Part shown: piece after piece, positions 1 through 11,918 of the stretch
Position numbering within the stretch: position 1 is the stretch's first letter
Layout of the letters: each line of letters begins with the position of its first letter
Assembly: GCF_000004075.3 (NCBI RefSeq)
Contig: NC_026657.2
Span: 35,574,732-35,638,731, forward strand
Source: Cucumis sativus
Taxonomy: Eukaryota; Streptophyta; Magnoliopsida; Cucurbitales; Cucurbitaceae
Direction: 5' to 3'
DNA: 64,000 bases
Notes under the pieces: model-generated
Database searches by the model: none
What the model was told of the DNA's origin: nothing
Seen by the model: only the letters and a program-made list of their open reading frames with translations
Made by a program: the position numbers and the translations under genes

Positions 1-683
1 AACCTGTAATTTCTGCCTATTAACTCAAAATTAAAAGGTCTTGCAACTTCACATCGGCAGTTTGAAAGGATAGGATGTTTAAAAAGAGTGGACAAATTAT
101 GCAAAATTCAAGGAGAAGTTATTCAAATAAACCAAAAATATTCTACATTACACATAATTTCTTACTTTGTTTTTAAATGCAGCTAATAATGGTTGTTTTA
201 AAAGAAAGAAGAAGAAAGAAACTATTTTTGGAAAAATGAACAATTATGACCTTAATATCCTCTAGAAGAAAACTACCAAAGTAAAACTGAATAACCTCTT
301 CTTAGGGAACTTTGGTTTGTTATAACTCTTGTCTAACCAAATTCCAATGGAAAACACAAGTTCATTTGAAGAACATTTAGATAAATATGTGTATACCTGA
401 CTATAAATTAATTTGATTTGTCACGAAAAAAAGAAAGAAAAAAGAAAAAACAGGACAACGTGGAATTTGGAGGCCTAGAAAGCTGAAAATTCCACTGGAG
501 TGAAGAATTTACATGCGGATACCAAGAACAACAAAGGGATTGGCCATTGAACTTACAAGTGAATCTACGCCAAGAGAATAATTTCACCACGAGAACCTGT
601 GACATTACACAAACAAAAAAAGAGAAGGTTGTTTTAGAAGTTCCAAAGCACCAGTATTTGTTCATGAGCAATTGACACTAACT
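1..683. other. Downstream flank of the TRB gene
   Basis: AT-rich sequence that should contain the 3' untranslated region of the minus-strand TRB gene ending at 684. A minus-strand open frame at 408-671 is low-complexity and matches nothing I know, so I do not call it a gene. I see no other feature before the window edge. Confidence 0.5.
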
Positions 684-3600
684 TCACTTACATTTTTCAT
701 ACATCTCTTTTATAATCTGTAGCATTGAATCTGTATCTTCAGCCATCTTTGCAATTCTCTCTGCCTCCTTCACAGCTTCAGCAGCCAAGAAAGATTTGTT
801 CTCTGCATCAGCCACTTTGTATGCAGCCGCTTTCGCTGCATCTTCCACCGTCTCTGCTGATGGCATCACCCCTCCTGTAGTGTTGTATTGCGATATCCGT
901 TGCCTGACATCTTTTTGTTTAGGAGTAGGAGTTTTAACTGCCAATGAATTGTCTTTCTTTACTCTGTAGCAATTCTGAACCTGTAATGTGGCAGAGAGAA
1001 CAAAGAAATCCATATGCATAAAATTTTCGAACGAATATTTAAACTCCTACAAAAATATTCACAACCATAATACCATGCCATCACAGAACTCCAACTTATT
1101 AATGATTTAAAGACCAGCTAATCCCCAAGTTAATATTGACTGTACAATGAAAAATGTAGAGAAACAACTCGTGATTGGTTGAAAGTGGAAGCATAATGTA
1201 AACATAACTACATAACTTCAACGACTTGGCATTTCTTTTAATTTAAATTATTTTTTATATTTTTTCTTTGTTTCTCTCTTCTTTCTCTTTCCTCCCATCC
1301 ACAGCCATTGCCAGCGCTGCCCCAACCTTTCCCATTTTCCTTCTTTTTTCTTCTTCTTTCTCCTTCCATTTCTATCTATCTATTTTCCTTCCCTTTTTTC
1401 TTCTTCTCCCTCCTCCCCACCCTCGGCCATTGCCGCAGCTGCCCTAACCTCCCCCATTTTCCTTCTCTTTTCTTCTTCTTTCTTCTATCTATCTATTTAT
1501 CTATACACTCGCTGCAGAAACATGGGAGATGCTTGTAACTCTTCTGTATCATCTGAAATGGGGATTTCATTAGAAAAAAAGAAAAAGAAAAAATTAAGTG
1601 TGTGAAGGGGAGGAATAAGGAGGAAGGGACAGGAAGAGAAAATGAGAAAAGGAAAAGATAAGGGAAAAAAGGGGGCAATAGGCAACTGTGGGGGATGGTT
1701 GTAATGCCCATGGAGGAAGGAGGGAGAATAAGAGGAAGGGGAAAGAGATGATGATGAAAGGAAGAGGAAAAGATAAGGAAAAAGAAAAGGGGCAATGGGG
1801 GGGGTAAGGGGATATTAGATGTACAAGAAGCGAATATAAGAGTCAAACTACATAACTTGGTAAAGCATATAAAATAACATAGTACCTACAAATTGCCTTC
1901 ATAACGGATTCTAAAATGAAGAGATCATTCACCTTTTCAAGCTTCCCTTGTGAAACGAGCCTCCTCAACTTTGAGCTCAATTGCCTTCTAAAGTTTTGTG
2001 GCACCTCATGCCTTTGCTGCATCATGTGAAATCAACGGTTGAAATATCGTGTAACAAAAACGCTGATGTTAATGAATAACGAAAATAACTCAAAGAAGCT
2101 AAGAAAGCAAGCATTCCCATATTTCTTTTTGAAACGGAGACAAAAATTTCTCTATTAATATGAACTCAAAGTACAAGAGATTTATACAAAGAGAGCAATA
2201 AAGAAGTTGTAATCAAGGGAGTCCTAGAGGAATCAGGAGGCGCACCCGAACATCTCAACTAGGTTGACACCCCATAGCTGCAAGCATCATTTCCCGAGTA
2301 AAAACATAATAAAACCAACAAAGATACAATAAGCATCTCCCTATTTCACAAATATATAATGCAGCAAGTATGGAAATGGTATATTGAAATGATCTCGAAA
2401 AACTAAGTGTCTAGCCAGAGTAAAAATATAACCATGATCTCCATGCAGATCATCTTCACAAAAACGAGTATTTACATCACTCCTTTAGTAAAAAAGAAAA
2501 AGAAAGGAAGAGAAGAAAAGAAAAGAGACTCCCATCTTACCTCAATAAAGTTAACAATTGTACCTATGTCACATCCATTAGAATCTTTTATAGTTGAAAG
2601 GGCTTCAAAAATCATTGAATAATACCTGGTCAACATACATTATAAGACCAATGATGAGACCTCAACAAAATAATAAATGAAAACGAAAAGGTCAATCACA
2701 ACACTCTTCTATGATTTCTTTAGTGAGCAAAAGTTAGCTTGAGGAAGATCAAATTCAATTTGTTCATTTTTATAAAGTTGGAACAACCTGTCTGATCCTC
2801 CTACAACATTCTTGTAGAAAATTAATTCCAAGGTTGCCCACCATGGATTGAACCAATGACCTCTTAGTTAGTTATTGAAACCATGTCTCCTACTTGGCCA
2901 ACCCATGATAGTTCAAATACAATCCATGATTTCAATTATAGAATTATTAAAAGATCAATTTTCTTATGAGTAAAAAAAGTTACAATACCACTATAATTGA
3001 CAATACGTCAATAGTAGAGAAAAACAACATTCCACAGATCCAATCATAATTTATGATAAAGCAACTGTAATATAATATTTTGTTGACAATTAAAATACTA
3101 AAAATTTAAGAATGAATTGGGTTTTTATTCCAATTCTACCAAAAACTACTTCATCAGCTATTCCATTTCCCATCAACGTCTTTAAAAACTACTCTATTAT
3201 ATTTCCTTCGCTTGTGGATTGGGCTGAGGTAAGTGATGGCAACTGGAGGGCAGGGGAAGGCTGGGTTTATGAACACTCTCCCCCTCCCCCATGAGGTCTA
3301 AGAAAATAATAATAACATTGATAAACAGATGACTTGTAAACTACAAATGTAAAATACCTAAATGGTTAAAGAGACAGACCTTGGGACATTTTTCCCATCT
3401 TGTGTGCTGTTGTTTGGTGTATCATCCCCTGCAGCATCAGCAGATGCATTGGGTTTAGCAGGAGCAGAGGTTTGGTTGTTAGAAATAGCAGCAACGATAG
3501 CTTTTGCTTTAGGAGCTGCCCTAGACTTCTCTTTTGAGCCTTGTGAAGCAGTGCTGACACTCAAATTACGCCATTTATCCTGAGTACATAAGCAACACAA

Positions 3601-4635
3601 AGGAAATAAATGGCTGCAGATATTATTAGTCAGATAGTCACGCTGTTTCTGAGTACACGATATTTTGAAGTTACAACAAAGACAGATTTTTAATCAAGGG
3701 ATCTATTTGTCCAAACCTTAAAATTGAGAAGAATAAAACCCATATTATCATTGTTTCAAGCAATATTAGAACACAAGTAATCTCAAAGATGAAAGACCCA
3801 TCTATGAACAGACACGAAGAAGGTCTTATACAGTTCATCCAAGGCCACAGTTCTTTGGAGTCCACTAGAATAGCGTTACCCAGACATAACTTTAAGGCTC
3901 AAGTAATTAATGGCCATTGCCATGAATTAGCCCTCACTAGCCAACCTTATCCAATAAACTCATTATCGCCCCTAGACTGCAAAAAAGTGTCCATCAACCA
4001 AGTACATGGCTTCCATCATAAAACAAGCTAAGAAACGCCCCATCGTATTAATAATTTTTAATATTGAAATACCAAATCAAAGTCTTTCTTCTCTCTAGTT
4101 CCACTTTCTGGACTCTTCTTTTTACATCACTAAGTTGATCAAAACCAATACTACAGGAAAACCATTGGAGAGCATCGAGGAAGGATTCATATTCGTTTGA
4201 AACTTTTAGAATAAACCCAATTCCTTACATGCTAAACCACTCAACCAACTGAGTTTAGCAATGGAAATTACAAGTAAACGAGGCGAATACCATTGGATTC
4301 TAAACAAACCAAAACTAAACTTAAACAAAAAAAAAAAAAAAAAAAAAACCCGCAATATTTCCGTTCCGTCGCGAGGTTCTAATTAAAACCCTAAATATCA
4401 ATCCAAACAAGCAAACCAAAAGAAAAATAATAATGATAATAAAGGTAGTTGAAAGAGGGAAAAAAAAAAGACAGTTGAATGGGACCTTGAGGTCAATGTT
4501 AGAGCGATGAGTGAGGGAGGGAGCGAAATCAGGATCTTTAAGAATGTTCTTCCACTTTCCAGGACCGTGCTTATTGACTCCGGCCAAAAGTGCGTCTTCT
4601 TCCTCTGACGTCCACTTTTGCTTCTGGTTTCCCAT
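684..4635 (-). CDS. TRB1: Telomere repeat-binding factor (single Myb, histone H1-like; TRB/SMH family)
   Basis: Nuclear DNA-binding protein of the plant TRB/SMH family, which binds telomeric repeats and telobox promoters. Exons on the minus strand: 4635-4486, 3579-3380, 2625-2541, 2016-1933 and 980-684, giving 271 residues. Seen in the sequence: an N-terminal Myb repeat (residues about 5-57) starting [14 protein letters not shown] and ending in the plant telobox-helix signature DLKDKWRNL, which spans the exon 1/2 junction. An Ala/Ser/Lys linker follows, then an H1/H5 globular domain (about 118-185, [17 protein letters not shown] through [17 protein letters not shown]). The C-terminus (about 215-271) is an Ala/Glu/Lys-rich coiled coil ending MYEKCK. 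All junctions are GT-AG and keep phase; codon 117 (Arg) is split across exons 2 and 3. Length and domain order fit the family, which runs to roughly 300 residues. Which paralogue (TRB1, 2 or 3) it is cannot be decided here. Introns 3 and 4 carry repeats described separately. Confidence 0.95.
1256..1830. repeat. Pyrimidine-rich then purine-rich low-complexity block in a TRB intron
   Basis: Inside the last intron of the TRB gene, about 250 bp rich in C and T (1256-1505) is followed by about 250 bp rich in G and A (1575-1830). The CT half holds two diverged copies of one unit, each starting GCCATTGCC and ending in TCTATCTATCTA (from about 1304 and 1426). The GA half repeats related text on the opposite strand, for example GGGGCAATGGGG near 1790. 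The arms are imperfect complements and could fold back. Confidence 0.6.
2120..2310. repeat. Possible dispersed repeat in a TRB intron
   Basis: Intronic block beginning near TTTTTGAAACGGAGACAAAA and running through CTATTAATATGAACTCAAAG to a GC-richer tail with GGAGGCGCACCCGAACATC. Its composition is unlike the surrounding intron, and it resembles a repeat I associate with dicot introns, but I cannot name the family. No coding potential is seen. Confidence 0.3.
2775..2912 (-). mobile_element. tRNA-derived SINE (diverged copy) in a TRB intron
   Basis: Read on the minus strand from about 2912, this segment has a tRNA-like RNA polymerase III promoter: a box A-like TTGGCCAAGTAGG and a box B-like GGTTCAATCC about 35 bp later. 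A body follows containing GGAATTAATTTTCTAC and GATCAGACAGGTTGTTCC. The same order recurs on the plus strand at about 33073-33277, which supports a dispersed family. It lies in the TRB intron between 3379 and 2626 and has the same orientation as the gene. Ends are approximate; no target-site duplication was identified. Confidence 0.72.
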
Positions 4636-6869
4636 TGTGATTCGGCGTTTTTGTTTATCTGAAGATCACTTCGTGAAGAACAGTTGTCGTTCTTCGTTGG
4701 GGTTTAATACTTTGAAAAAGAAGAAAAAGAGGAATGGGAGGAGGAGGCTGTTCTTCGGCCTCTTTTTGTTTTTGTTCTTCAAATTTTCCGTTCGTTTCTT
4801 TTTGTCGTGTTCTTTGAATTTTGTTGCAATGGGCCGGCCCAAAATTTGACCACCGTAATAGGCCACCGACTGAATTTTGAAGATTTTAAAAACATTTAGA
4901 CAAAAACGTAAATGAATTTTTACAAATGTATTTATAATTTATTTATTTGATTAGGTTTTCTAATAATTATTAATTCTATAAAAATTTCAAATTTAAATTT
5001 AAATGATTTTATTTATATTATACTAAATTAATTAGGTAAATGATAAATTGTGTTTTGGCCTAGTAATTAATATATACATTTAATAATAAAATCAAATATC
5101 TTCTAATATGGAAAAAATTAATGATTAAACATAACATTCTTACCATTTTTGCATCACCTGCCAACATTTTGAGAAAAAAGTCTGGCGCCACCGAGTTTTC
5201 ATTCATAAATCAATTTTCGTCGTTTCTTCCATCAATTTTACCCGTTATTAATAACATTCTTCATCGTGGTTCTTTAGTTTTGTTCAAAATTTCGTTTTAT
5301 AGACAATTTTATGTTAATTGACTTTCTCAGCTACTCTCACTTTCTCAAATTACAATCAATTACTTCTGTTTTTCTTTTATTTACTTAGATGATCTTTACA
5401 CATATATACCACATCATATATATAATATGACATATATAATTATGTACAGTAACAAGTTTGAATTTTTCCTTCGTTTCAACCGACAGAATTTGTGTTTAAA
5501 TTATATGTTTATATAATAAATACTACTAAAACAATAGTAAATGACATGATCATACATACATAGTTTTCCTTTATATATGTATTTGATTCCTTTATAATTG
5601 TATTTGATTCATTTATAAATGTATTTTATTCCTTTATAAATGTACTTTAATATATGTGCGATCTATAATAGCTATGTTATGTTATTTAGTATATATATAC
5701 CACATATTATATACAATAATACTATATATATAATTCCAACAGAATTTGGGTTTAGATTATAGTAAATACTACTAAAACATTAGTAAACGACATATATTTC
5801 CTTTATAAATATATTTTATTCCTTTATAAATGTACTGTAATATATCGGTATTTTATAAAAGTTATTTTATGTGATATAGTATATATATACTCCATATAAT
5901 ATACTATAGTTATATAGTGGCTTTTAAATTATTTTTTTTACTATGAACCTCAATAAACCGTAGAATGTATCACATTCAAAATTACATGTTTGTTTGTTTG
6001 ACTATTTAATCAAATATACAGTAGTAACCTCCACATTTTCTACCCATATTCTACCTCCACAATTTCGTAGTGTTGTGTCACAGTACTTCTTAACAGCCAA
6101 CTGAAGATTTCCTTCCAGTCAAATATCATTCCCTTTTGAATTAAACAAGATGTGTCTACAGATCCATTCCTATTTACCAATGTAGAGCCTTGTTCACAAA
6201 CAAAATTCGCAATGTCCCAATCTATTTATGTAAATATCTCAGAATGAATCATTTCATTCTCTTTCTCTATATTTTCTTCATTACCAAATAATTTATCGAC
6301 TTTTACATCTATATCACTATCTCTATCATTACCATGTTCAAGAATAACTAAATCTTCAGGTCACAACGACATATTTAATTATGAGGATTAAATTTGTGAG
6401 CTTCAAATTGTATATTCACTCTTTTAGAGAGTTTTCTTTGTGTGATTGAAAACTTCAACATATTGTAACGGTTGGATCCTAACCTGTGGAAATGATTGAA
6501 TTTGCTCTTGAACCACCCGAAAAAGGAGCCAGAATCGGTTTGACTCAAATCTGTGGAAAGAGTCAAAAGAAGATATTCAATCAAAATCTCAAGAGCTGCT
6601 TGGAAAAGTTGATGTAAGTTGAGTTTAACCGAACAACTATAAAATTACGGTGTTTTCTTCTCTAACTCTTTTCTAATTATTTTTGCATTTAATTTTCGTT
6701 ACATATTCTTGTTGGTTAAGTTTGATTGCATATTCTCATTCATATCTTTTTTTTATCAATCTTGTTATTTAACAAATTTTACAAAGATTCTTTATTTGAT
6801 TTAAAAATTATCTAATTAGTTGAATTTACTTTTTTTTTTTTGTTAAAAAGTTTAATTAAACCCTATTCA
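4636..6869. other. Upstream region of TRB and AT-rich intergenic DNA
   Basis: Starts with the TRB leader and promoter. The rest is AT-rich without convincing exons. It holds the repeated block at 5401-5910. A minus-strand open frame at 6375-6584 has no recognisable motif and is probably chance or decayed transposon sequence. Confidence 0.5.
5401..5910. repeat. Tandem duplication, two copies plus a third start
   Basis: Blocks starting at about 5401, 5693 and 5881 each open with a TATATATACNNCATAT-like stretch. The first two continue through CCGACAGAATTTG or CCAACAGAATTTG, then AATACTACTAAAACA, then the repeated word CCTTTATAAATGTA. The second block is about 100 bp shorter than the first, and the third is only a start. 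No coding potential. Confidence 0.7.
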
Positions 6870-7448
6870 CCTCCCTTCTAGGGTTGCCATACCGATCGAA
6901 CATTGAAGTCTTCTATGCTGTCATTGGTATGCAACTTCAAGATTTGAATAATCGTTTCACTGAAACAAGTACTGAATTGCTTCTCTGTGTAGCTTGTTTG
7001 AATTTGAGTAATTCATTTGCTGCATTTGATAGTAAAAAAATTAGTCGACTTGCTCAATTTTATCCAAGAGACTTTTCAACTATTAAACTCTCTATGCTTG
7101 AGGATCAACTTCAAAATTAAATTATTGATATGCATTCAGAGTTTGTTGAACTAAAAAGTATTGGTGATCTTGCAGTGAAAATGATCTTTACGAAAAGCGA
7201 TAAGGGTCTACCCATTAGTTCATCGGTTGGTCACATTGTCATTGATTTTACCGATTGCAACAGTTACTGTAGAGAGAACATTTTATGCTATAAACATTAT
7301 GAATACTCGACTGTGTAATCAACCGGGAGATCAATGGATGAATGATTGTTTTATAGCTTGTATTGAGAAAGATTTATTGGATAAGTTAGATAATAAACTT
7401 ATCATGGATCAATTTCAAAACATGAAAACTCGTAGAGGACAATTGTAA
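6870..7448 (+). pseudogene. hAT-family transposase, C-terminal fragment, broken
   Basis: Remnant of a plant hAT transposase of the TTF/MYM zinc-finger type. Two successive frames give the usual C-terminal end: first QLQDLNNRFTETSTELLLCV and LAQFYPRDFSTI, then, after an in-frame stop at 7118-7120 and a later frame change near 7230, LILPIATVTVERTFYAINIM, GDQWMNDCF and a final QNMKTRRGQL. The LPIATVTVERTF stretch is the hAT dimerisation region. The N-terminal zinc finger and catalytic core are not visible nearby, so this is a dead fragment. Just downstream, near 7530, GGATCTGCCACTAACG resembles text I associate with element ends. Confidence 0.9.
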
Positions 7449-9102
7449 TACATATTAAATTAATTAATTTTTAAAGCTAATTAATATTTTTTTAGTGTGT
7501 TTGTTATATAGTGCCCCCTATATGAAATTTTTGGATCTGCCACTAACGATGGGCCGTTCGTCACGATCATAGCATGCGAAGTGCTCTCAATATACCTCTT
7601 CATCGCGTAATTCCTAAGTCCTCGTTGAGTACAAGTTTTCTTACTGCTTGTCCAAGTGCAAGCGAAAAGTAGGTTTACCTATATGATCCATGGTTGAACA
7701 AAAAGATATTGTTGATAGACATTGGTTCTAGCAAATTACTCATTAGTTGGGTATTATGAGAATTAAGTACAAAGGGATAAAAGAATTAGAACTAGAATTG
7801 AAACTATTTATGTACGCCTAAAGAATCTATAAAGAGGAGTAAATGGACGCGAGGTGGAATTGTATGCAAGAAAGAGTGAAGGAATGTCTACGCGCCATTA
7901 GGTGATTAAGCAATGCAAGAGTTTTTAACTTACTCAACTAGCTTGTGATTAAGGTGCACTCCTATTAAAGTATTAAACTCCACACATAGTCTCCTTTCGG
8001 GATCCACATGACTAAGTCTGATTATACGAGATAAATCTAGAAGTATTCACTTACGACACTTATAGAACTTCACAATTAAGAACAACAACCTCTTATGCCT
8101 AATGTCCACACTTGTTCACCTTTCGGGATACAAATGTTGGAAGTTATCTCACTAAGGTGGAGTTTGTGCCAAATTTCTTCTTGCGTGTATTAGCCTTATT
8201 CTTGTTACTTGCCCTCTTGGTTAGTTGGCAATTGACACTAGCCAAACGATGAATATAGCTCAACTAATGCAATAAGGATTATAGGTTGTACTTCTTGTAG
8301 AAATCCATCACTAACTTAAACTACTAATAACACATTGATAAATGAAAAGTAAAGAAATGATGGATTGAAAATGTATAAAGATGTAATATATGTAAATAAT
8401 GTACGCCTTAGACCATTGTACAATATGAACAATTTATATTACAAAGAAGTGCAAAAATGGAGGGAGAAGTGAGTGGAAAAATATTACAAGTTAGGGGGAA
8501 ATGGAAGTATGAATTCTTCCCTTCTCAACGGTCACACTTTCATTTTTACAACTGATCGGAGAAGATGAAGAAACATTTACAAATGGTGAAAATGCTATTC
8601 CTTTCTGCCTTTCTCTTTAAGATCTTTGACCAGTTCAAGCCTCTTGCGTCCATTTAGGCATCTCCTTGTGTAGGTTAACGGAGATGGTTGTCGCACGTCA
8701 CATCATCTCCAACTATCGCTCTTGTCTTCTAGTGACCCTTCCTCGCATGATAACTTTGTTCCTCGCCTAGAGACTTTAATCACTAGATGAGTTCTTAGTT
8801 GTAGTCCTTTTTGCAAGATGTGTTTTGCGGTTCACTAGTTTCTTTCTTTATTATCTTGCGTTTAGACATTAAAATCGCATAAAGCAAGCATAATACTTAT
8901 GTAAAGTGTATTTTCAAATACTTATGCGTTGACAATACAAGTTATGCGTTTTGATAATCTTCTTATGCGTTTTGACCTCATTATCATACTTATGTGTCTT
9001 GACCTATATTTATTCTAATAAACAAAGCTATAATAACGAATATTTATACACGTTATCATTAGGTAGTAAGAAAATATAAGATAGATAAGATAAATTGGTA
9101 CA

Positions 9103-9520
9103 AAAGTAATACTAAAAATGCATGTGTTTTGCAATAATTTTATTTACAAATAAAAACATTTATATACAACAAATTCATATTATAAAACTAACAAAAATAA
9201 AAAATAAAAACAATGACATTTTCTTAAGCCGACTTTCAACTTAATACATAAATATATTTAAAAAAGAAGAAAGAAATTGAATATAAGATGGAGATGTACC
9301 TTAATCATAAAACTAACAAAAAAAAAAGTAATACTAAAAATGCATGTGTTTTATAATAATTTTATTTACAAATAAAAACTTTTCTATACAACAAATTCAT
9401 ATCATAAAACTAACAAACAAAAAAAAAAAAAGAACAATGACATTTTCTTAAGCAACTTTCAACTTAATACATACATATTTTTAAAAAACGAAATTGAATA
9501 GAAGATGAAGATATACCTGA
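9103..9520. repeat. Tandem pair of about 220-bp units
   Basis: Two copies start at about 9103 and 9326. Both contain GTAATACTAAAAATGCATGTG, then AACAAATTCATAT, then AATGACATTTTCTTAAGC and AACTTTCAACTTAATACATA. Both end near GATG(G/A)AGAT(G/A)TACCT. The order is the same with scattered small differences. Non-coding. Confidence 0.85.
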
Positions 9521-11052
9521 ATCAAAACAATTTGATACGATTCTTCTGTGCTTAGCAATAAAACTATTAGAAATATGTGAAACTAGGGATGAAACATAAA
9601 TAAATACGTGTCCTATTCAATTTGTTGTAGAATTTGAAGAGTTAAAAGAAAATTTTAGAGGGCTTAAAATGTGGAGAAATTTAACTCATTACTAATAGAC
9701 ATAATTCTAATATAATAATAATAATATATCTTTTGGAACCTCATCATTAATATATATTTATAAATTTTGAAAAATAAATATACAACTTTTCATATTCCGA
9801 CCTATTAATCTCTTAAATAATAAGTTAGGCGTGAATGTGAGAATTTGAAAAGATTATAAATGGTTAATAATAATTATATTTTTTATATCAATTAAATTCG
9901 ATTGGTATTGTAAATTTAAAATTTGACAAGGATAGATCTGTCCAAAAATGATTCTCCCGTAAAGCCACCTTTACATCTAGCACTAAGGTCAAACATTCTA
10001 TTTAAAAAGTTTTGCTCTTCTATTGATCACTTGTTGGGTACCTACAAAAGTTCATTCATAAAAAGTATCGAATCGTATTTTAAATTTTTAGAAATTATAT
10101 CAATTTAAACCTTACAAAGTGATTGTATTAATTTACCTCTTTTATTATATTTTGTTTGAAAAAATATCAGGTGAAACTTAATTGTTTCTATTTATGTGAA
10201 ACTTGTAATCGTATCAACAAATTTAAATTTTTATAAATGAATCAATTTAAACTCTTAAAAATATTTTTTTAGAATTGTTAAATAAACTATTTTATTAGTC
10301 TGATAACAAAATAAGTTTACAAATACTAAGTTGAATTTATTCAAATTATAAATACTTCGTGACATGGTTGAAACTGATAAAAATATAAGATGTAGATGTA
10401 AAACATCCAGTCATACAATTAAAGAAATGAAAAAAAAAAAACGAGTGTAATTTAATATTTGGAAAAAAAAAACTCATATTTATCATTTGAAGAGGAGGTA
10501 TGGACGACGGATACAGATTTACTAATCTCGACCCTTACGCACCCAAGTGGACAGTTTTCTATAAAGAGCCAAAACAATCTTTTTCAAATCTCCAAAAATG
10601 ATTTTTTTTTTTTTTTATTCTTTTTTTTTCTCTTATATATAAAACAATTTTTTTTTTTTGGAGAAACATATTTTGCTTGTTTAAACAAAATACTGGGAAT
10701 CCTAAATAAATCAATTTCCTATTAACTAGCAACATATAAACAATTGATGAGTTCTATATTTTTCTATTTATCTATAAAAGTTCAATATAGACACACACAA
10801 ACATGTGTAAGAAAATCAACAAAAACCAATGCTTAATATTTATAAGTAATAACAACAAACAAATAAATAATACTTATGGTATTGATAGGTAGAAGTATCA
10901 TTTATTAATATTATTATTTTTATGGAGGATAATAGCCACCTTTTAAGAACTAAAAATATATATTACAATTAGAAACAAAATGGTTATGGGGAAAGTCCTT
11001 TTATTATTATATTTTATTTTTAGATGGTGGGAGAACAAACCTTCTACTTAAG

Positions 11053-11144
11053 CTTTAATAATATGTGACTCTTCGGTTTATTGAGATAAGATATTGTGCT
11101 TTAATAATTAGTGGCTCTTCAGTTTGTTGACGTAAGATGTCGTC
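11053..11144. repeat. Short tandem duplication of 46 bp
   Basis: Two adjacent units beginning CTTTAATAAT at 11053 and 11099, each running through GACTCTTCGG or GGCTCTTCAG to GTAAGAT or ATAAGAT. Non-coding, upstream of the PDC E2 leader. Confidence 0.75.
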
Positions 11145-11386
11145 TTTCAAGCGGCTAGTATAGATTATTTTTAAAAAAAGTGTACAAATTTATTATATTA
11201 ATGAGCTACAATTGTGTTACCATATATTCTTAGGAAAGTCAATCGAAAATTACAATCACTGTATGTATGCCTTTTCTATATTTATAATTGTTTTAGGTTA
11301 TATGTGTGCCGCCATAATATTTTATGTACATTAAGTAAATTCCAATCCACCCGGCCCGAGAGTTAGCTTCACATAACCCTGGGTCT

Positions 11387-11587
11387 GTGGCAACCGAATC
11401 AATCCGGTTCAAACCGGAACTAGAAATCTCAGACCCATTTCTACTTCTCCCTTTCCTTCTCCTCTCAGTTCAAATCGTTCGTAGTCCGGGTTTTACGCCT
11501 TCACCCTCCTTGCTCTCATCTCCGGCCGGAAGCCGCCGCCATCGTCGTTTGTGGATTGAAGTCGAGGTAAATGTAAATCTCGGTTGA
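11387..11587 (+). promoter_or_regulatory. Possible 5' leader of PDC E2 with a 66-codon upstream reading frame
   Basis: GC-richer than its surroundings and about 0.5 kb upstream of the E2 start codon. It opens with an ATG (11387) and stays open for 66 codons (MATESIRFKP at the start). A donor-like GAG|GTAAAT lies at 11566/11567 and an acceptor-like CATCATCTTAG near 11866, so a leader intron that shortens or alters this frame is plausible. I read it as leader sequence, not a separate protein gene. Transcript evidence is lacking. Confidence 0.4.
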
Positions 11588-11918
11588 ACTAAGCCGAGAT
11601 ATCCCGTTTTCTTCGGTTTAGAAGTCTTTGAGAATTAGGGTTTGATTCGGTCCGATGTAAACCAGAGGAAATTGAGCCGTGCAGACCTCTGCCACCTAGC
11701 GTGCGAAGAAAAAGAAATAAACGAAAAGTCGCTAGGAAAACAAATTCCTCAACGTGAATTAAGCTGAATGGAATCGGAGTCAGAGATCTACCACTGAACC
11801 CTAATAAGCTTTTACCCGTTATTCCAATTCTAATTTTCTTTGTAACGTGTTGTTCATCATCTTAGCTGCAGATCGATCTCCATTTGTTCTTGAACGATCT
11901 GGTTTTGCGCCACACAAT

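Larger units (their letters stand above)
7449..11386. other. Gene-poor intergenic region, probably decayed repeats
   Basis: No supported gene. From about 7560 to 9060 the base composition is less AT-biased, with repeated phrases such as CTTATGCGTT (8920-9000), suggesting an old retroelement that I cannot classify. The tandem pair at 9103-9520 and the short tandem pair at 11053-11144 are listed separately. Between about 10400 and 10700 there are only poly-A and poly-T tracts and chance frames. Confidence 0.5.

Noticed and set aside
1308..1846. Hydrophobic frames on both strands
   Set aside because: They are translations of CT/GA repeats within the TRB intron, without conserved residues.
2775..2912. 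A functional tRNA gene
   Set aside because: Box A and B-like sequences are present, but no complete cloverleaf can be drawn and the tail fits a SINE.
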